Notes under the pieces: generated by a model
Database searches by the model: none
Seen by the model: the letters and a program-made list of their open reading frames with translations, nothing else
Told to the model about the DNA's origin: nothing
Source: Oscillospiraceae bacterium
GTDB lineage: Bacteria; Bacillota; Clostridia; Oscillospirales; Oscillospiraceae
Direction: 5' to 3'
DNA: 33,059 bases
Assembly (NCBI GenBank): GCA_017410425.1
Contig: JAFQQV010000013.1
Span: forward strand, 1-33,059
Made by a program: the position numbers and the translations under genes
In this document: positions 7,395 through 14,156 of the stretch, in pieces
How the letters are laid out: each line of letters starts with the position of its first letter
Numbering within the stretch: the stretch's first letter is position 1

Positions 7395-7868
7395 ATGGAA
7401 AACATGTTCGCAAACACCGGTATCGGCAAACACATCATCCGCGTACACCACTGGGGCATCGTTCTCCCCACCGTTGAAAAGGCAGAGGCATTCATCGACA
7501 TGTTCGGTCTGGTAGAAGACTACCGCGGCTACGTTGAAGCATACGACTCCAACCTCATCTTCACCACCCACGGCGACGGCCACGATGCTATCGAGTTCAT
7601 CATCCCCCTCAGCGGCGTTCTCACCGAGTTCAACAAGGGCAAGGGCGGCATCGCACACGTTGCATACCTGGTTGACGACATCAAGGCTGTTTCCGAAGAA
7701 GTCCGCGCAATGGGCATGGAACTTCTCGAGCGTGAAGCAACCCAGGGCACCGAAGAGATCATCGTAAACTTCATCCGTCCCAAGTACACCCAGGGCATCC
7801 TTGTAGAGCTCATCGAGCAGATCGGCGAGGTCAACTACAACGGCACCTTCAAGCCCGGCACTTTCTGA
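7395..7868 (+). CDS. VOC-superfamily, methylmalonyl-CoA-epimerase-like protein in the dehydratase operon
   Basis: 157 residues, the size of methylmalonyl-CoA epimerase and glyoxalase-type VOC proteins. The two paired beta-alpha-beta modules and their metal-ligand positions are visible: VHHWGIVLPTVEKAEAF with His19, DAIEFIIPLS with Glu67, GGIAHVAYLVDDI with His88, and QGILVELIEQ with Glu139. Epimerases of this family abstract the alpha-proton of an acyl-CoA. The gene lies between the CoA-transferase and the dehydratase activator with 50- and 28-base gaps and AAGGAG before its ATG, so it is part of the pathway. No methylmalonyl-CoA mutase or decarboxylase gene is present. A role racemising the 2-hydroxyacyl-CoA, so both enantiomers of the acid reach the (R)-specific dehydratase, fits the chemistry but is inference. 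Other VOC activities remain possible. Confidence 0.8.
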   Translation: MENMFANTGIGKHIIRVHHWGIVLPTVEKAEAFIDMFGLVEDYRGYVEAYDSNLIFTTHGDGHDAIEFIIPLSGVLTEFNKGKGGIAHVAYLVDDIKAVSEEVRAMGMELLEREATQGTEEIIVNFIRPKYTQGILVELIEQIGEVNYNGTFKPGTF

Positions 7869-7896
7869 TAAACACTCAGACTAAACAGGAGTAATT

Positions 7897-8685
7897 ATGG
7901 TATACACATTAGGAATTGATATAGGCTCCTCCTCCAGCAAGGCTCTCATCCTTGCTGACGGCAAGGACATAGTCTCCTCTGCCGCAATCCAGGTCGGCAC
8001 CGGCACCTCCGGCCCGGGCAGGGTCATGGAAGAGGTTTTCCGCGATACCGGGCTGAGCCTTGAGGATATCGCATTCACCGTTGCCACCGGCTACGGCAGA
8101 TTCTCTGTAAAAGAGGCTGACAAGCAGATAAGCGAGATCACCTGCCACGCAAAGGGCATATTCCACCTGATTCCCGGTGCGCGTACCATTATCGACATCG
8201 GCGGTCAGGACGCAAAGGCAATCCGCCTCGGCGACAATGGCAATATCCTGCAGTTTTACATGAACGACAAATGCGCTGCAGGCACCGGCCGTTTCCTGGA
8301 TGTCATGTCCCGCGTTCTTGAGATACCTCTGGACAACATGGGTGATGCCCACTTCAAAGCTACCGAATGGGCCGCTGTCAGCAGCACCTGCACCGTCTTT
8401 GCAGAGTCCGAGGTAATTTCCCAGCTGTCCAATGGTGTTCCCCGCGAGAACATTGTTGCCGGCGTGCATAAGTCTGTTGCCACCAAGACCTGCGCTCTCG
8501 TGCGCAGATGCGGCGAGCTGCAGCAGGAAGTTGTCATGTGCGGCGGCGTTGCAAAGAACCCCGGCGCAGTTGACGCAATGGAAAAAGCACTGGGCGCCAA
8601 GATAACCGTGGCACCCAATCCCCAGATTACCGGCGCACTGGGCGCAGCACTGCTGGCCTGGGAAGCCTATCAGAAACAGCAGTAA
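7897..8685 (+). CDS. 2-hydroxyacyl-CoA dehydratase activator (HgdC/HadI/FldI family, ASKHA ATPase)
   Basis: 262 residues, the family length. The homodimeric iron-sulfur ATPase drives one electron from reduced ferredoxin or flavodoxin onto the dehydratase at the cost of ATP. N-terminal GIDIGSSSSKALIL (about 6-19) is the phosphate-1 loop of the ASKHA fold. IDIGGQDAKAI (about 99-109) is the second phosphate motif, and MCGGVAKNP is the adenosine segment. The two cysteines that hold the [4Fe-4S] cluster between subunits are Cys126 (NDKCAAGTGRFLD) and Cys165 (SSTCTVFAESE), matching the 127/166 positions known for HgdC. AGGAG precedes the ATG by eight bases. It sits directly before its two dehydratase subunits, as in other members of this system. 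Very secure as a family; the partner's substrate is not known. Confidence 0.95.
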   Translation: MVYTLGIDIGSSSSKALILADGKDIVSSAAIQVGTGTSGPGRVMEEVFRDTGLSLEDIAFTVATGYGRFSVKEADKQISEITCHAKGIFHLIPGARTIIDIGGQDAKAIRLGDNGNILQFYMNDKCAAGTGRFLDVMSRVLEIPLDNMGDAHFKATEWAAVSSTCTVFAESEVISQLSNGVPRENIVAGVHKSVATKTCALVRRCGELQQEVVMCGGVAKNPGAVDAMEKALGAKITVAPNPQITGALGAALLAWEAYQKQQ

Positions 8686-8724
8686 GGTCCAAGAATAAGA
8701 GCTAAAGAAGGAAGGTACATACTT

Positions 8725-9984
8725 ATGGAATTCAATCCCGCAACCGCAAGCTCCAAAGAATGCCTGGCCTACTATCAGGCAAAGCTTGACGAAGAAGCAT
8801 GGCAGGCCAAGAAGGAAGGCCGCCTCGTATGCTGGTCCGCATCCGTCGCTCCTCCCGAGTTCTGCGTAGCCATGGACATCGCCATGATCTATCCCGAAAC
8901 CCACGCAGCCGGCGCCGGTGCAAAGAAGTGCTCCCAGGAGCTGTTGGACGTTGCCCACGGCAAAGGCTATAACATTGACATCTGCTCCTACGCCAGAACC
9001 AATCTGGGCTACATGGAGCTTCTCAAGCAGGAAGCACTCACCGGTGCAAAGTCTGAGACTCTTGCAAACTCCAAGGCATCCTACGTCCCCCTGCCCGACC
9101 TGGTCATCACCTGCAATAACATCTGCAATACTCTGCTCAAGTGGTACGAAAACCTGGCCAAGGAACTGAACATCCCCTGCATCATCATCGACGTTCCTTT
9201 CAACCACACCATGCCTGTACAGCGCCACAACAAAGAGTACATCGCAGATCAGTACCGCGCTGCCATTCACCAGCTGGAGGAAGTCACCGGCCGTGCATTT
9301 GACTACGACAAGTTCCTGAAGGTTCAGGAGCAGGTTCAGCGCTCCGTTTACTGGTGGAACAAGGTCGCTACCTACGCAGGCCGCGTTCCCTCCCCCCTCA
9401 ACGGCTTCGATCTGTTCAACTACATGGCTCTCATCGTCTGCGCAAGAGCAAGAGACTATGCAGAAATCACCTTCCACAAGTTTGCTGACGAGCTGGAAGC
9501 AAAGGATGCAGCCGGCCAGTACGCCTTCGGCGCGCCGGAGAATGAAAAATACCGTATCACCTGGGAAGGCATTGCTGTCTGGACTTATCTTGGCGCAACC
9601 TTCAAGGGTCTTAAGAACCAGGGCGCTGTAATGACCGGTTCCGCCTACCCTGGCATCTGGAATCTGCAGTACACCCCCGGTGATCTGGAGTCCATGGCTG
9701 AGGCTTACACCAAGGTTTACATCAACACCTGCGGCCCCAACCGCTATGAAGACTTCATGAACATCGTCAAGAACGCCAAGTCCGACGGTCTTGTAATGCA
9801 CCTCAACCGCAGCTGCAAGCAGATGGGTCTGCTCAACCAGGAAGGTGCAGAGTATGTCAACAAGATGCTGGGCGTTCCCTTCGTCAGCTTTGACGGCGAC
9901 CAGACCGACCCCAACGTATTCTCTCAGGCACAGTACGAGACCAGAATCCAGGCTCTGTGCGAGATGATGGAAGCAAACAAGTGA
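8725..9984 (+). CDS. 2-hydroxyacyl-CoA dehydratase, alpha-type subunit (HgdA/HadB/FldB family)
   Basis: 419 residues, close to the lactoyl-, phenyllactyl- and hydroxyisocaproyl-CoA dehydratase subunits and shorter than the roughly 477-residue HgdA of 2-hydroxyglutaryl-CoA dehydratase. With the next gene it removes water from (R)-2-hydroxyacyl-CoA through a ketyl radical. The N-terminal segment LVCWSASVAPPEFCVAMDI is the usual substrate-pocket entry. Candidate [4Fe-4S] cysteine ligands fall at the family's three positions: Cys87 (DICSYARTN), Cys130 or Cys134 (VITCNNIC) and Cys364 (HLNRSCKQMG). The gap to the activator is 39 bases with a GGAAGG binding site. The full set of cysteines and intact length indicate an active enzyme; it is expected to be very oxygen-sensitive and cytoplasmic. 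Confidence 0.94.
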   Translation: MEFNPATASSKECLAYYQAKLDEEAWQAKKEGRLVCWSASVAPPEFCVAMDIAMIYPETHAAGAGAKKCSQELLDVAHGKGYNIDICSYARTNLGYMELLKQEALTGAKSETLANSKASYVPLPDLVITCNNICNTLLKWYENLAKELNIPCIIIDVPFNHTMPVQRHNKEYIADQYRAAIHQLEEVTGRAFDYDKFLKVQEQVQRSVYWWNKVATYAGRVPSPLNGFDLFNYMALIVCARARDYAEITFHKFADELEAKDAAGQYAFGAPENEKYRITWEGIAVWTYLGATFKGLKNQGAVMTGSAYPGIWNLQYTPGDLESMAEAYTKVYINTCGPNRYEDFMNIVKNAKSDGLVMHLNRSCKQMGLLNQEGAEYVNKMLGVPFVSFDGDQTDPNVFSQAQYETRIQALCEMMEANK

Positions 9985-10000
9985 TGGGAGGCAAAGAAAT

Positions 10001-11128
10001 ATGAGAACTTACGCTGAACTTATTGCAGAGTTTAAGAATATTGCTGAAAATCCCCGCAAGGCAATGGAAGCCTTCAAGGCCGAGACCGGTAAGGGCGCTG
10101 TTGGCATCCTGCCTGCACACGTTCCCGAAGAGATCGTCCACGCCGCAGGCTATCTCCCCATCGGCATCTGGGGTGCACAGAAGAAGGCCATCAATAAGGC
10201 CCGCACCTACCTGCCCCCCTTCGCCTGCTCTCTGATGCAGTCCGTTATGGAACTGCAGCTGGAAGGCGTTTACGATGAGCTGGACTGCGTTATCTACTCC
10301 TCTCTCTGCGACACTCTCAAGTGCATGAACCAGAAGTGGCACGGTAAAACTCCCGTTATCGTATTCACCCACCCCCAGAACCGCAAGATCGCCAAGAAGG
10401 CAGCAAACGTCTTCTGTCGCGAAGAGTACGCAATTGTCAAGGCAAAGCTGGAAGACATCCTTGAGTGCACTATCACCAACAAGGCCATCCAGAATTCCAT
10501 CGCAGTTTATAATGAAAACCGCGCTGCATGCCGCAAGTTCTGCGATGTAGCAGCTGAGTATGCCGCTGTTGTTAAGCCCGCAGAGCGTCACGCAGTTCTG
10601 AAGGCACGCTGGTTCATGGAAAAGAGCAAGCACACTGATCTCGTCAATGAGCTCATTGCCGCCCTCACCGCCCAGCCTGCTCCCAAGTTCACCGGCAAGC
10701 GTGTTATCGTCTCCGGCATTATGCTTGAGCCCACTGAGCTTCTGGATGTATTTGAAGAGAACGGCCTCGCCATCGTTGCTGACGACCTGCTGCACGAAAG
10801 CCGCAGCTTCCGCCAGGATGTTCCCGAAGATGCAGACGCTCTCATGGCTCTGGCCCGCGCATGGACCGATTTTGACGGCTGCGCACTGGCTACCGACGCT
10901 GACAAGCCCAAGGGCCGCATGATCATTGAGGACTGCAAGAAGTACAATGCTGACGCTGTCATCGTTGCAATGATGAAGTTCTGTGATCCCGAAGAGTTTG
11001 ACTACCCCATTCTCATTCAGGAATTTGCAGCAGCCGGCATTCCCAACCTGCAGATCGAGATCGACCAGGAATCCACTGTTTTCGAGCAGGTCAAGACCCG
11101 TATCCAGACCTTTGCAGAAATCCTGTAA
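10001..11128 (+). CDS. 2-hydroxyacyl-CoA dehydratase, beta-type subunit (HgdB/HadC/FldC family)
   Basis: 375 residues, the typical length of the smaller dehydratase subunit (HadC, FldC, LcdB). It starts 16 bases after the alpha subunit with GGGAGG upstream, so the two are translationally linked. Family features: the N-terminal helix, GILPAHVPEEIVHAAGYLPIG (about 35-55), and the expected cluster cysteines Cys76 (PPFACSLMQS), Cys103 or Cys108 (SSLCDTLKCMN) and Cys328 (MMKFCDPEEFDYP). EFDYP followed by a C-terminal LQIEIDQESTVFEQVKTRIQTFAEIL tail is characteristic. It ends the operon; a strong terminator follows. No electron-transfer flavoprotein or acyl-CoA dehydrogenase is encoded in the window, so the enoyl-CoA must be reduced or otherwise used by enzymes encoded elsewhere. 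Confidence 0.94.
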   Translation: MRTYAELIAEFKNIAENPRKAMEAFKAETGKGAVGILPAHVPEEIVHAAGYLPIGIWGAQKKAINKARTYLPPFACSLMQSVMELQLEGVYDELDCVIYSSLCDTLKCMNQKWHGKTPVIVFTHPQNRKIAKKAANVFCREEYAIVKAKLEDILECTITNKAIQNSIAVYNENRAACRKFCDVAAEYAAVVKPAERHAVLKARWFMEKSKHTDLVNELIAALTAQPAPKFTGKRVIVSGIMLEPTELLDVFEENGLAIVADDLLHESRSFRQDVPEDADALMALARAWTDFDGCALATDADKPKGRMIIEDCKKYNADAVIVAMMKFCDPEEFDYPILIQEFAAAGIPNLQIEIDQESTVFEQVKTRIQTFAEIL

Positions 11129-11140
11129 GTCATCTATATA

Positions 11141-11180
11141 AAAAGAAGCAAGGTGCGTAAAGCACCTTGCTTCTTTTTTT
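11141..11180. terminator. Bidirectional terminator ending the dehydratase operon
   Basis: A 13-bp stem AGAAGCAAGGTGC/GCACCTTGCTTCT around GTAAA has an A-run before and a T-run after. It also serves the convergent coiled-coil membrane protein gene, whose stop codon it touches. Confidence 0.92.
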
Positions 11181-11601
11181 ATCCAAATACTTTGAAGAAC
11201 TTGGCCAATGGCTCCACTACCTTAGCAAGCCCGTCAATGGCTTCGTTCAGTTTCTCAATATCTATACTGTTTACCTTCTCCATAGTTTCTTCCAGCCCCT
11301 GCTGGCTGCTGGTGACAAGGCCATCCACATTCTCTATCATGCGGGCAAAATCCACCTTGGTCAGTTCTGCGCTGACTTCTTCAAGATTTTTCAGCACCTG
11401 CTCCGCCTCGTTAAGAAGGTTTTCGGCTTCAGATGCAAATTCTGTGAATTGGGGCACAAGGCTGCCTATCACGAAGACCAAGGCAATAATGCAAACAGCT
11501 ACCAATATGGCAAGCACACTCTGCAGCCTTGCATTTTTCACCTGCTGACGGTTTGATTTTTCAAGCTGCTCCAGTATTTCACGGATTTCTCTGTCTTCCA
11601 T
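11179..11601 (-). CDS. Small membrane protein with extracytoplasmic coiled coil, function unknown
   Basis: 140 residues, no family recognised. Residues 1-26 are charged and cytoplasmic in character (EDREIREILEQLEKSNRQQ), one membrane segment spans about 27-49 (LQSVLAILVAVCIIALVFVIG), and the rest is a long helical, coiled-coil-like region rich in Glu, Leu and Asn (AENLLNEAEQVLKNLEEV and similar heptads) ending in a short hydrophobic tail. The topology resembles small bitopic division- or stress-related proteins, but no specific motif supports a role. GGGGG lies eight bases before the ATG, and a good promoter is at 11632-11660. It is monocistronic and shares a terminator with the dehydratase operon. 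Composition and codon use are like its neighbours, so I regard it as a real gene. Confidence 0.8.
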   Translation of the reverse strand: MEDREIREILEQLEKSNRQQVKNARLQSVLAILVAVCIIALVFVIGSLVPQFTEFASEAENLLNEAEQVLKNLEEVSAELTKVDFARMIENVDGLVTSSQQGLEETMEKVNSIDIEKLNEAIDGLAKVVEPLAKFFKVFG

Positions 11602-11631
11602 TTTGCATCCCCCTGTTTTTATTTTGCTTTT

Positions 11632-11660
11632 ATTTTACAGTTTCACCTTAATCTTTACAA
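11632..11660 (-). promoter_or_regulatory. Promoter of the 140-residue membrane protein gene
   Basis: On the minus strand, TTGTAA (11655-11660), 17 bases, TAAAAT (11632-11637), about 30 bases before the start codon. Confidence 0.55.
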
Positions 11661-11701
11661 TATAAAAATAGATCCGGCGATAAATTTCCTCCGGATCTAT
11701 T
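11661..11701 (-). terminator. Terminator of the lexA-polymerase-yolD cassette
   Basis: An 11-bp stem AATAGATCCGG/CCGGATCTATT (11667-11701) around a 13-base loop, followed on the minus strand by TTTTTAT. It overlaps the TAG stop of the YolD-like gene. Confidence 0.8.
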
Positions 11702-12026
11702 TCATAGGGCGGTCTATCAACTCAACAGAGTATATATCCTCGAAATATATTTTCTCTTCTCCTAGCTTCAGATATTTGAAAATACAGCTTATATCAGAAA
11801 TCCTGCCCTCTATTTTCACATCGTGAAAAGCATGGTAGCATTCCAGCACCACCTTGTCTCCCCGTTCCAACTTTGCAAGCATTCTTGAGTTTTTCTCCAT
11901 CTGCTCATCTGAAATGTCGTGGCGTTCAACACGGCTGTGCCTCTCTTCCCTATCGCGCAGAGCTTCCTGCAATCCTTTCATTGCATCAAAGGGCATGAAC
12001 TGCTTCGCTCTCTCCTGTCTCGTCAT
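11697..12026 (-). CDS. YolD-like protein
   Basis: 109 residues of the YolD family, small proteins of Firmicutes that nearly always accompany a Y-family polymerase (UvrX/UmuC type) and have been proposed to act like UmuD in regulating it. Typical features are the start TRQERAKQFMPFDAMKGLQEALRDRE (about 2-27), the acidic/basic helical middle, then a beta-rich half with GDKVVLECYH and a terminal EKIYFEDIYSVEL strand pair. The gene overlaps the 3' end of the polymerase gene by 41 bases in another frame, so the two are translationally coupled. It is the last gene of the SOS cassette. Function is by family and context only. Confidence 0.88.
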   Translation of the reverse strand: MTRQERAKQFMPFDAMKGLQEALRDREERHSRVERHDISDEQMEKNSRMLAKLERGDKVVLECYHAFHDVKIEGRISDISCIFKYLKLGEEKIYFEDIYSVELIDRPMK

Positions 12027-13290
12027 AACCTGCTCTGTGCCCTCCTATCATGGCATTGCGTTCGCGCTGTGTTGCAGAATCCAAGAAATTTGTTCCGCGC
12101 AGAACAGCATTTTTTCCATATTTATCCGCCAAATCCAGTACCGCCCGCTCCCGCCTGCGTTCTCTGTCTACAGCATTCCAATCGGTAAACAGGTCATAAC
12201 CGCCGCACTCTTCATCGCAGACATCGCAGAAATTTATGGCCAGCCTGCGTATGGGCGTATTTCGGTCTGTTATTTCATCGTAAAGCTTCAGAACTTCCGG
12301 CTGCATTATGGAGCTTACCGACACCGCACTGGGAAGCCCTGTCTGTCCGTGGGCCATGGGCAGACGCTCCTTACTGTATCCCACTCCGATCCAGACCTTC
12401 TTGCATATCACCTTGCGCCGCATAAGTTCATGGCAGCCATGCAGCACCATTTCCCGAAGCACAGTCCTTGCCTCAGTGTAGCTGTAGTCTCTGGGAAGTA
12501 TCTGGGAAAAAGACACGGAATGGGACTTTGCCCGGTAACTCTTTATATCTTCCATAAGGCAGCTTTCCCTGCCCCAGGCATGATCAATAAGCAGCTCCGC
12601 ATTAACACCGAAGATTTTGTAAAGAAGTTTGGGATCCGCCTCTGTTATGCCTCGCATGGTATATATGCCATAGCGCTGCAGGCGCTTAGCTGTGCCGGCG
12701 GCGATCTGCCAGAAATCGCTTATGGGCTCATGATCCCACAAAGTGTTTCTGAAGATTTCCTCATCCAGATATCCAACCCTGTCTGCCGTGTGCTTTGCGC
12801 TTATATCAAGGGCAATCTTTGCAAGAAAAAGATTTGTCCCGATTCCGGCGCTTGCCGGAATATGCTTTGTCTCAGCGATCTCATTCATAAGCTTCTTCGC
12901 CATAGCACGCCCATCCATGCCGTACACCGCCAGATAATCGGTAACGTCGATAAAGGCTTCGTCAATAGAATAGACATGTATATCCTTCGGGTCAAAGTAT
13001 TTTAAATAGATAGCATATATATCGGCCGAATATTCAATATAAAGTTTCATTCTGGGCAGAGCCACCTCATAGTCAACGCTGGGCGGTATCTGAAAAAGTC
13101 GGCAGCGGTTTGGTATACCCCGGCTTTTCATTTTCGGAGTTATGGCCAGGCATATTCCCCCTTCTCCCCTTGAAGGATCTGCCACCACAAGGTCAGTCTC
13201 AAATGGGTTCAGGCCACGCTCAGCACATTCTACCGAGGCATAAAAGCTTTTCATATCTATGCACAAATATGTGCGCTGTTTCTTTGCCAT
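11986..13290 (-). CDS. Y-family DNA polymerase (UmuC/UvrX/DinB-like)
   Basis: 434 residues. Predicted error-prone lesion-bypass polymerase acting at stalled forks. Catalytic carboxylates are in place: Asp12 in CIDMKSFYASVE and Asp110-Glu111 in VYSIDEAFIDV. Palm and fingers lie in residues 1-240, and the little-finger domain follows (about 250-370). The C-terminal part (ERRRERAVLDLADKYGKNAVLRGTNFLDSATQRERNAMIGGHRAG) matches the UvrX-type tail of Gram-positive enzymes that pair with YolD. It starts 10 bases after lexA with GGTGGAG just before ATG, and overlaps the YolD-like gene. The cassette is presumably repressed by the neighbouring LexA and induced by DNA damage. Confidence 0.93.
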   Translation of the reverse strand: MAKKQRTYLCIDMKSFYASVECAERGLNPFETDLVVADPSRGEGGICLAITPKMKSRGIPNRCRLFQIPPSVDYEVALPRMKLYIEYSADIYAIYLKYFDPKDIHVYSIDEAFIDVTDYLAVYGMDGRAMAKKLMNEIAETKHIPASAGIGTNLFLAKIALDISAKHTADRVGYLDEEIFRNTLWDHEPISDFWQIAAGTAKRLQRYGIYTMRGITEADPKLLYKIFGVNAELLIDHAWGRESCLMEDIKSYRAKSHSVSFSQILPRDYSYTEARTVLREMVLHGCHELMRRKVICKKVWIGVGYSKERLPMAHGQTGLPSAVSVSSIMQPEVLKLYDEITDRNTPIRRLAINFCDVCDEECGGYDLFTDWNAVDRERRRERAVLDLADKYGKNAVLRGTNFLDSATQRERNAMIGGHRAGYDETGESEAVHAL

Positions 13291-13300
13291 TTCTCCACCG

Positions 13301-13903
13301 TCAGATTATGTCCTTTATTATTTTTACTGCCACGCCCTGGATTACGCATTCATCCAGCACTATATCCTCATAGGCAGGATTTTCGGCGTGAAGATATATT
13401 TTGCCATTCCGGGGTCTGAAACGTTTGAGCGTTGCCTCATCTCTAACAAGGGCTACAACAATCTGATTATAGTCCGCTGTTTCCTGTCTTCGGACCAGTA
13501 TAAGATCGCCCTCATCAATTCCGGCGCCTGTCATGGAGTCTCCCTTGGCGCGCAGAATAAAGAATTCACCGCGTCCAAAAAGCGATGCCGGCAGGCGGAC
13601 ATATTCTTCAATATTCTCCTCCGCCAGGATTGGCAGGCCGCAGGCCACTTCGCCAAGCACAGGCACAGTACAAAGGCCTTCCGCATCCATACGCATCCGC
13701 TTTGTCAGAATACCTCTATGACCTTCAAACTCTATACTGCCTTCTGACTTCATTATGTTCAGATATTTTGAAACTGTACTTTTTGAAAGCCCGAGCCCTG
13801 CCGCAATTTCATTTACACTGGGACTACGCCCGCTGTTATCAGCTGCATAGCAGTTCACAAAGTCCTCTATAAGGACAAAATTTTCCTTATTCAGGCGCTG
13901 CAT
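13301..13903 (-). CDS. lexA: LexA-type SOS repressor (S24 peptidase) with Cys-Gly cleavage site
   Basis: 200 residues, LexA length. The N-terminal winged helix (about 1-68) carries SPSVNEIAAGLGLSKSTVSK as the recognition helix-turn-helix. The C-terminal S24 domain has the cleavage segment VPVLGEVACGLPI, with the scissile bond at Cys88-Gly89 where most LexA proteins have Ala-Gly. The catalytic dyad is Ser123 (AKGDSMTGAGI) and Lys160 (DEATLKRF). RecA-stimulated self-cleavage would relieve repression of itself and of the polymerase/YolD genes that follow after 10 bases. GAGGG lies six bases before the ATG. It could be a second, cassette-specific LexA paralog (like those beside imuB/umuC operons) rather than the genome's main LexA; the window cannot tell. 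Confidence 0.87.
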   Translation of the reverse strand: MQRLNKENFVLIEDFVNCYAADNSGRSPSVNEIAAGLGLSKSTVSKYLNIMKSEGSIEFEGHRGILTKRMRMDAEGLCTVPVLGEVACGLPILAEENIEEYVRLPASLFGRGEFFILRAKGDSMTGAGIDEGDLILVRRQETADYNQIVVALVRDEATLKRFRPRNGKIYLHAENPAYEDIVLDECVIQGVAVKIIKDII

Positions 13904-13922
13904 AATCAGCCCTCATTTCTAT

Positions 13923-13940
13923 CGCGGAAATTTGTTCGCG
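13923..13940. promoter_or_regulatory. Candidate LexA operator
   Basis: Imperfect palindrome CGCGAACAAATTTCCGCG (minus strand) between the -10 box and start of lexA. The left half fits the Gram-positive SOS half-site CGAAC; the right half (TTCCG) deviates. Position favours autorepression. Confidence 0.45.
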
Positions 13941-13952
13941 TTTATTGGTATC

Positions 13953-13981
13953 ATTATAAGCCCTTATATTCAAAAGGTCAA
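13953..13981 (-). promoter_or_regulatory. Promoter of the lexA cassette
   Basis: On the minus strand, TTGACC (13976-13981), 17 bases, TATAAT (13953-13958), about 50 bases before the lexA start. The palindrome at 13923-13940 lies just downstream. Confidence 0.75.
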
Positions 13982-14040
13982 GACAGCAAATTTTTTCTCA
14001 AAATTCAGGCTGAAATTATGCAATTATAACATTTTTCATG

Positions 14041-14069
14041 TTGACAAATTTTAGGCATAGATGTATATT
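14041..14069 (+). promoter_or_regulatory. Promoter of 4HB-type CoA-transferase 1
   Basis: TTGACA (14041-14046), 17 bases, TATATT (14064-14069). The leader of about 80 bases contains a weak inverted repeat TACACT..AGTGTA. Confidence 0.75.
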
Positions 14070-14156
14070 GTTTTAGGTAAAGTTAGATTATTAACAAACT
14101 CTACACTCACTATAGGCTTTGACCTTAGTGTATAAAAAACGAAGGATGCAGAAGTT

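Noticed and set aside
7909..9801. 630-codon antisense frame spanning the activator and alpha-subunit genes
   Set aside because: It crosses two well-defined sense genes and their intergenic gap, and has no recognisable domain.
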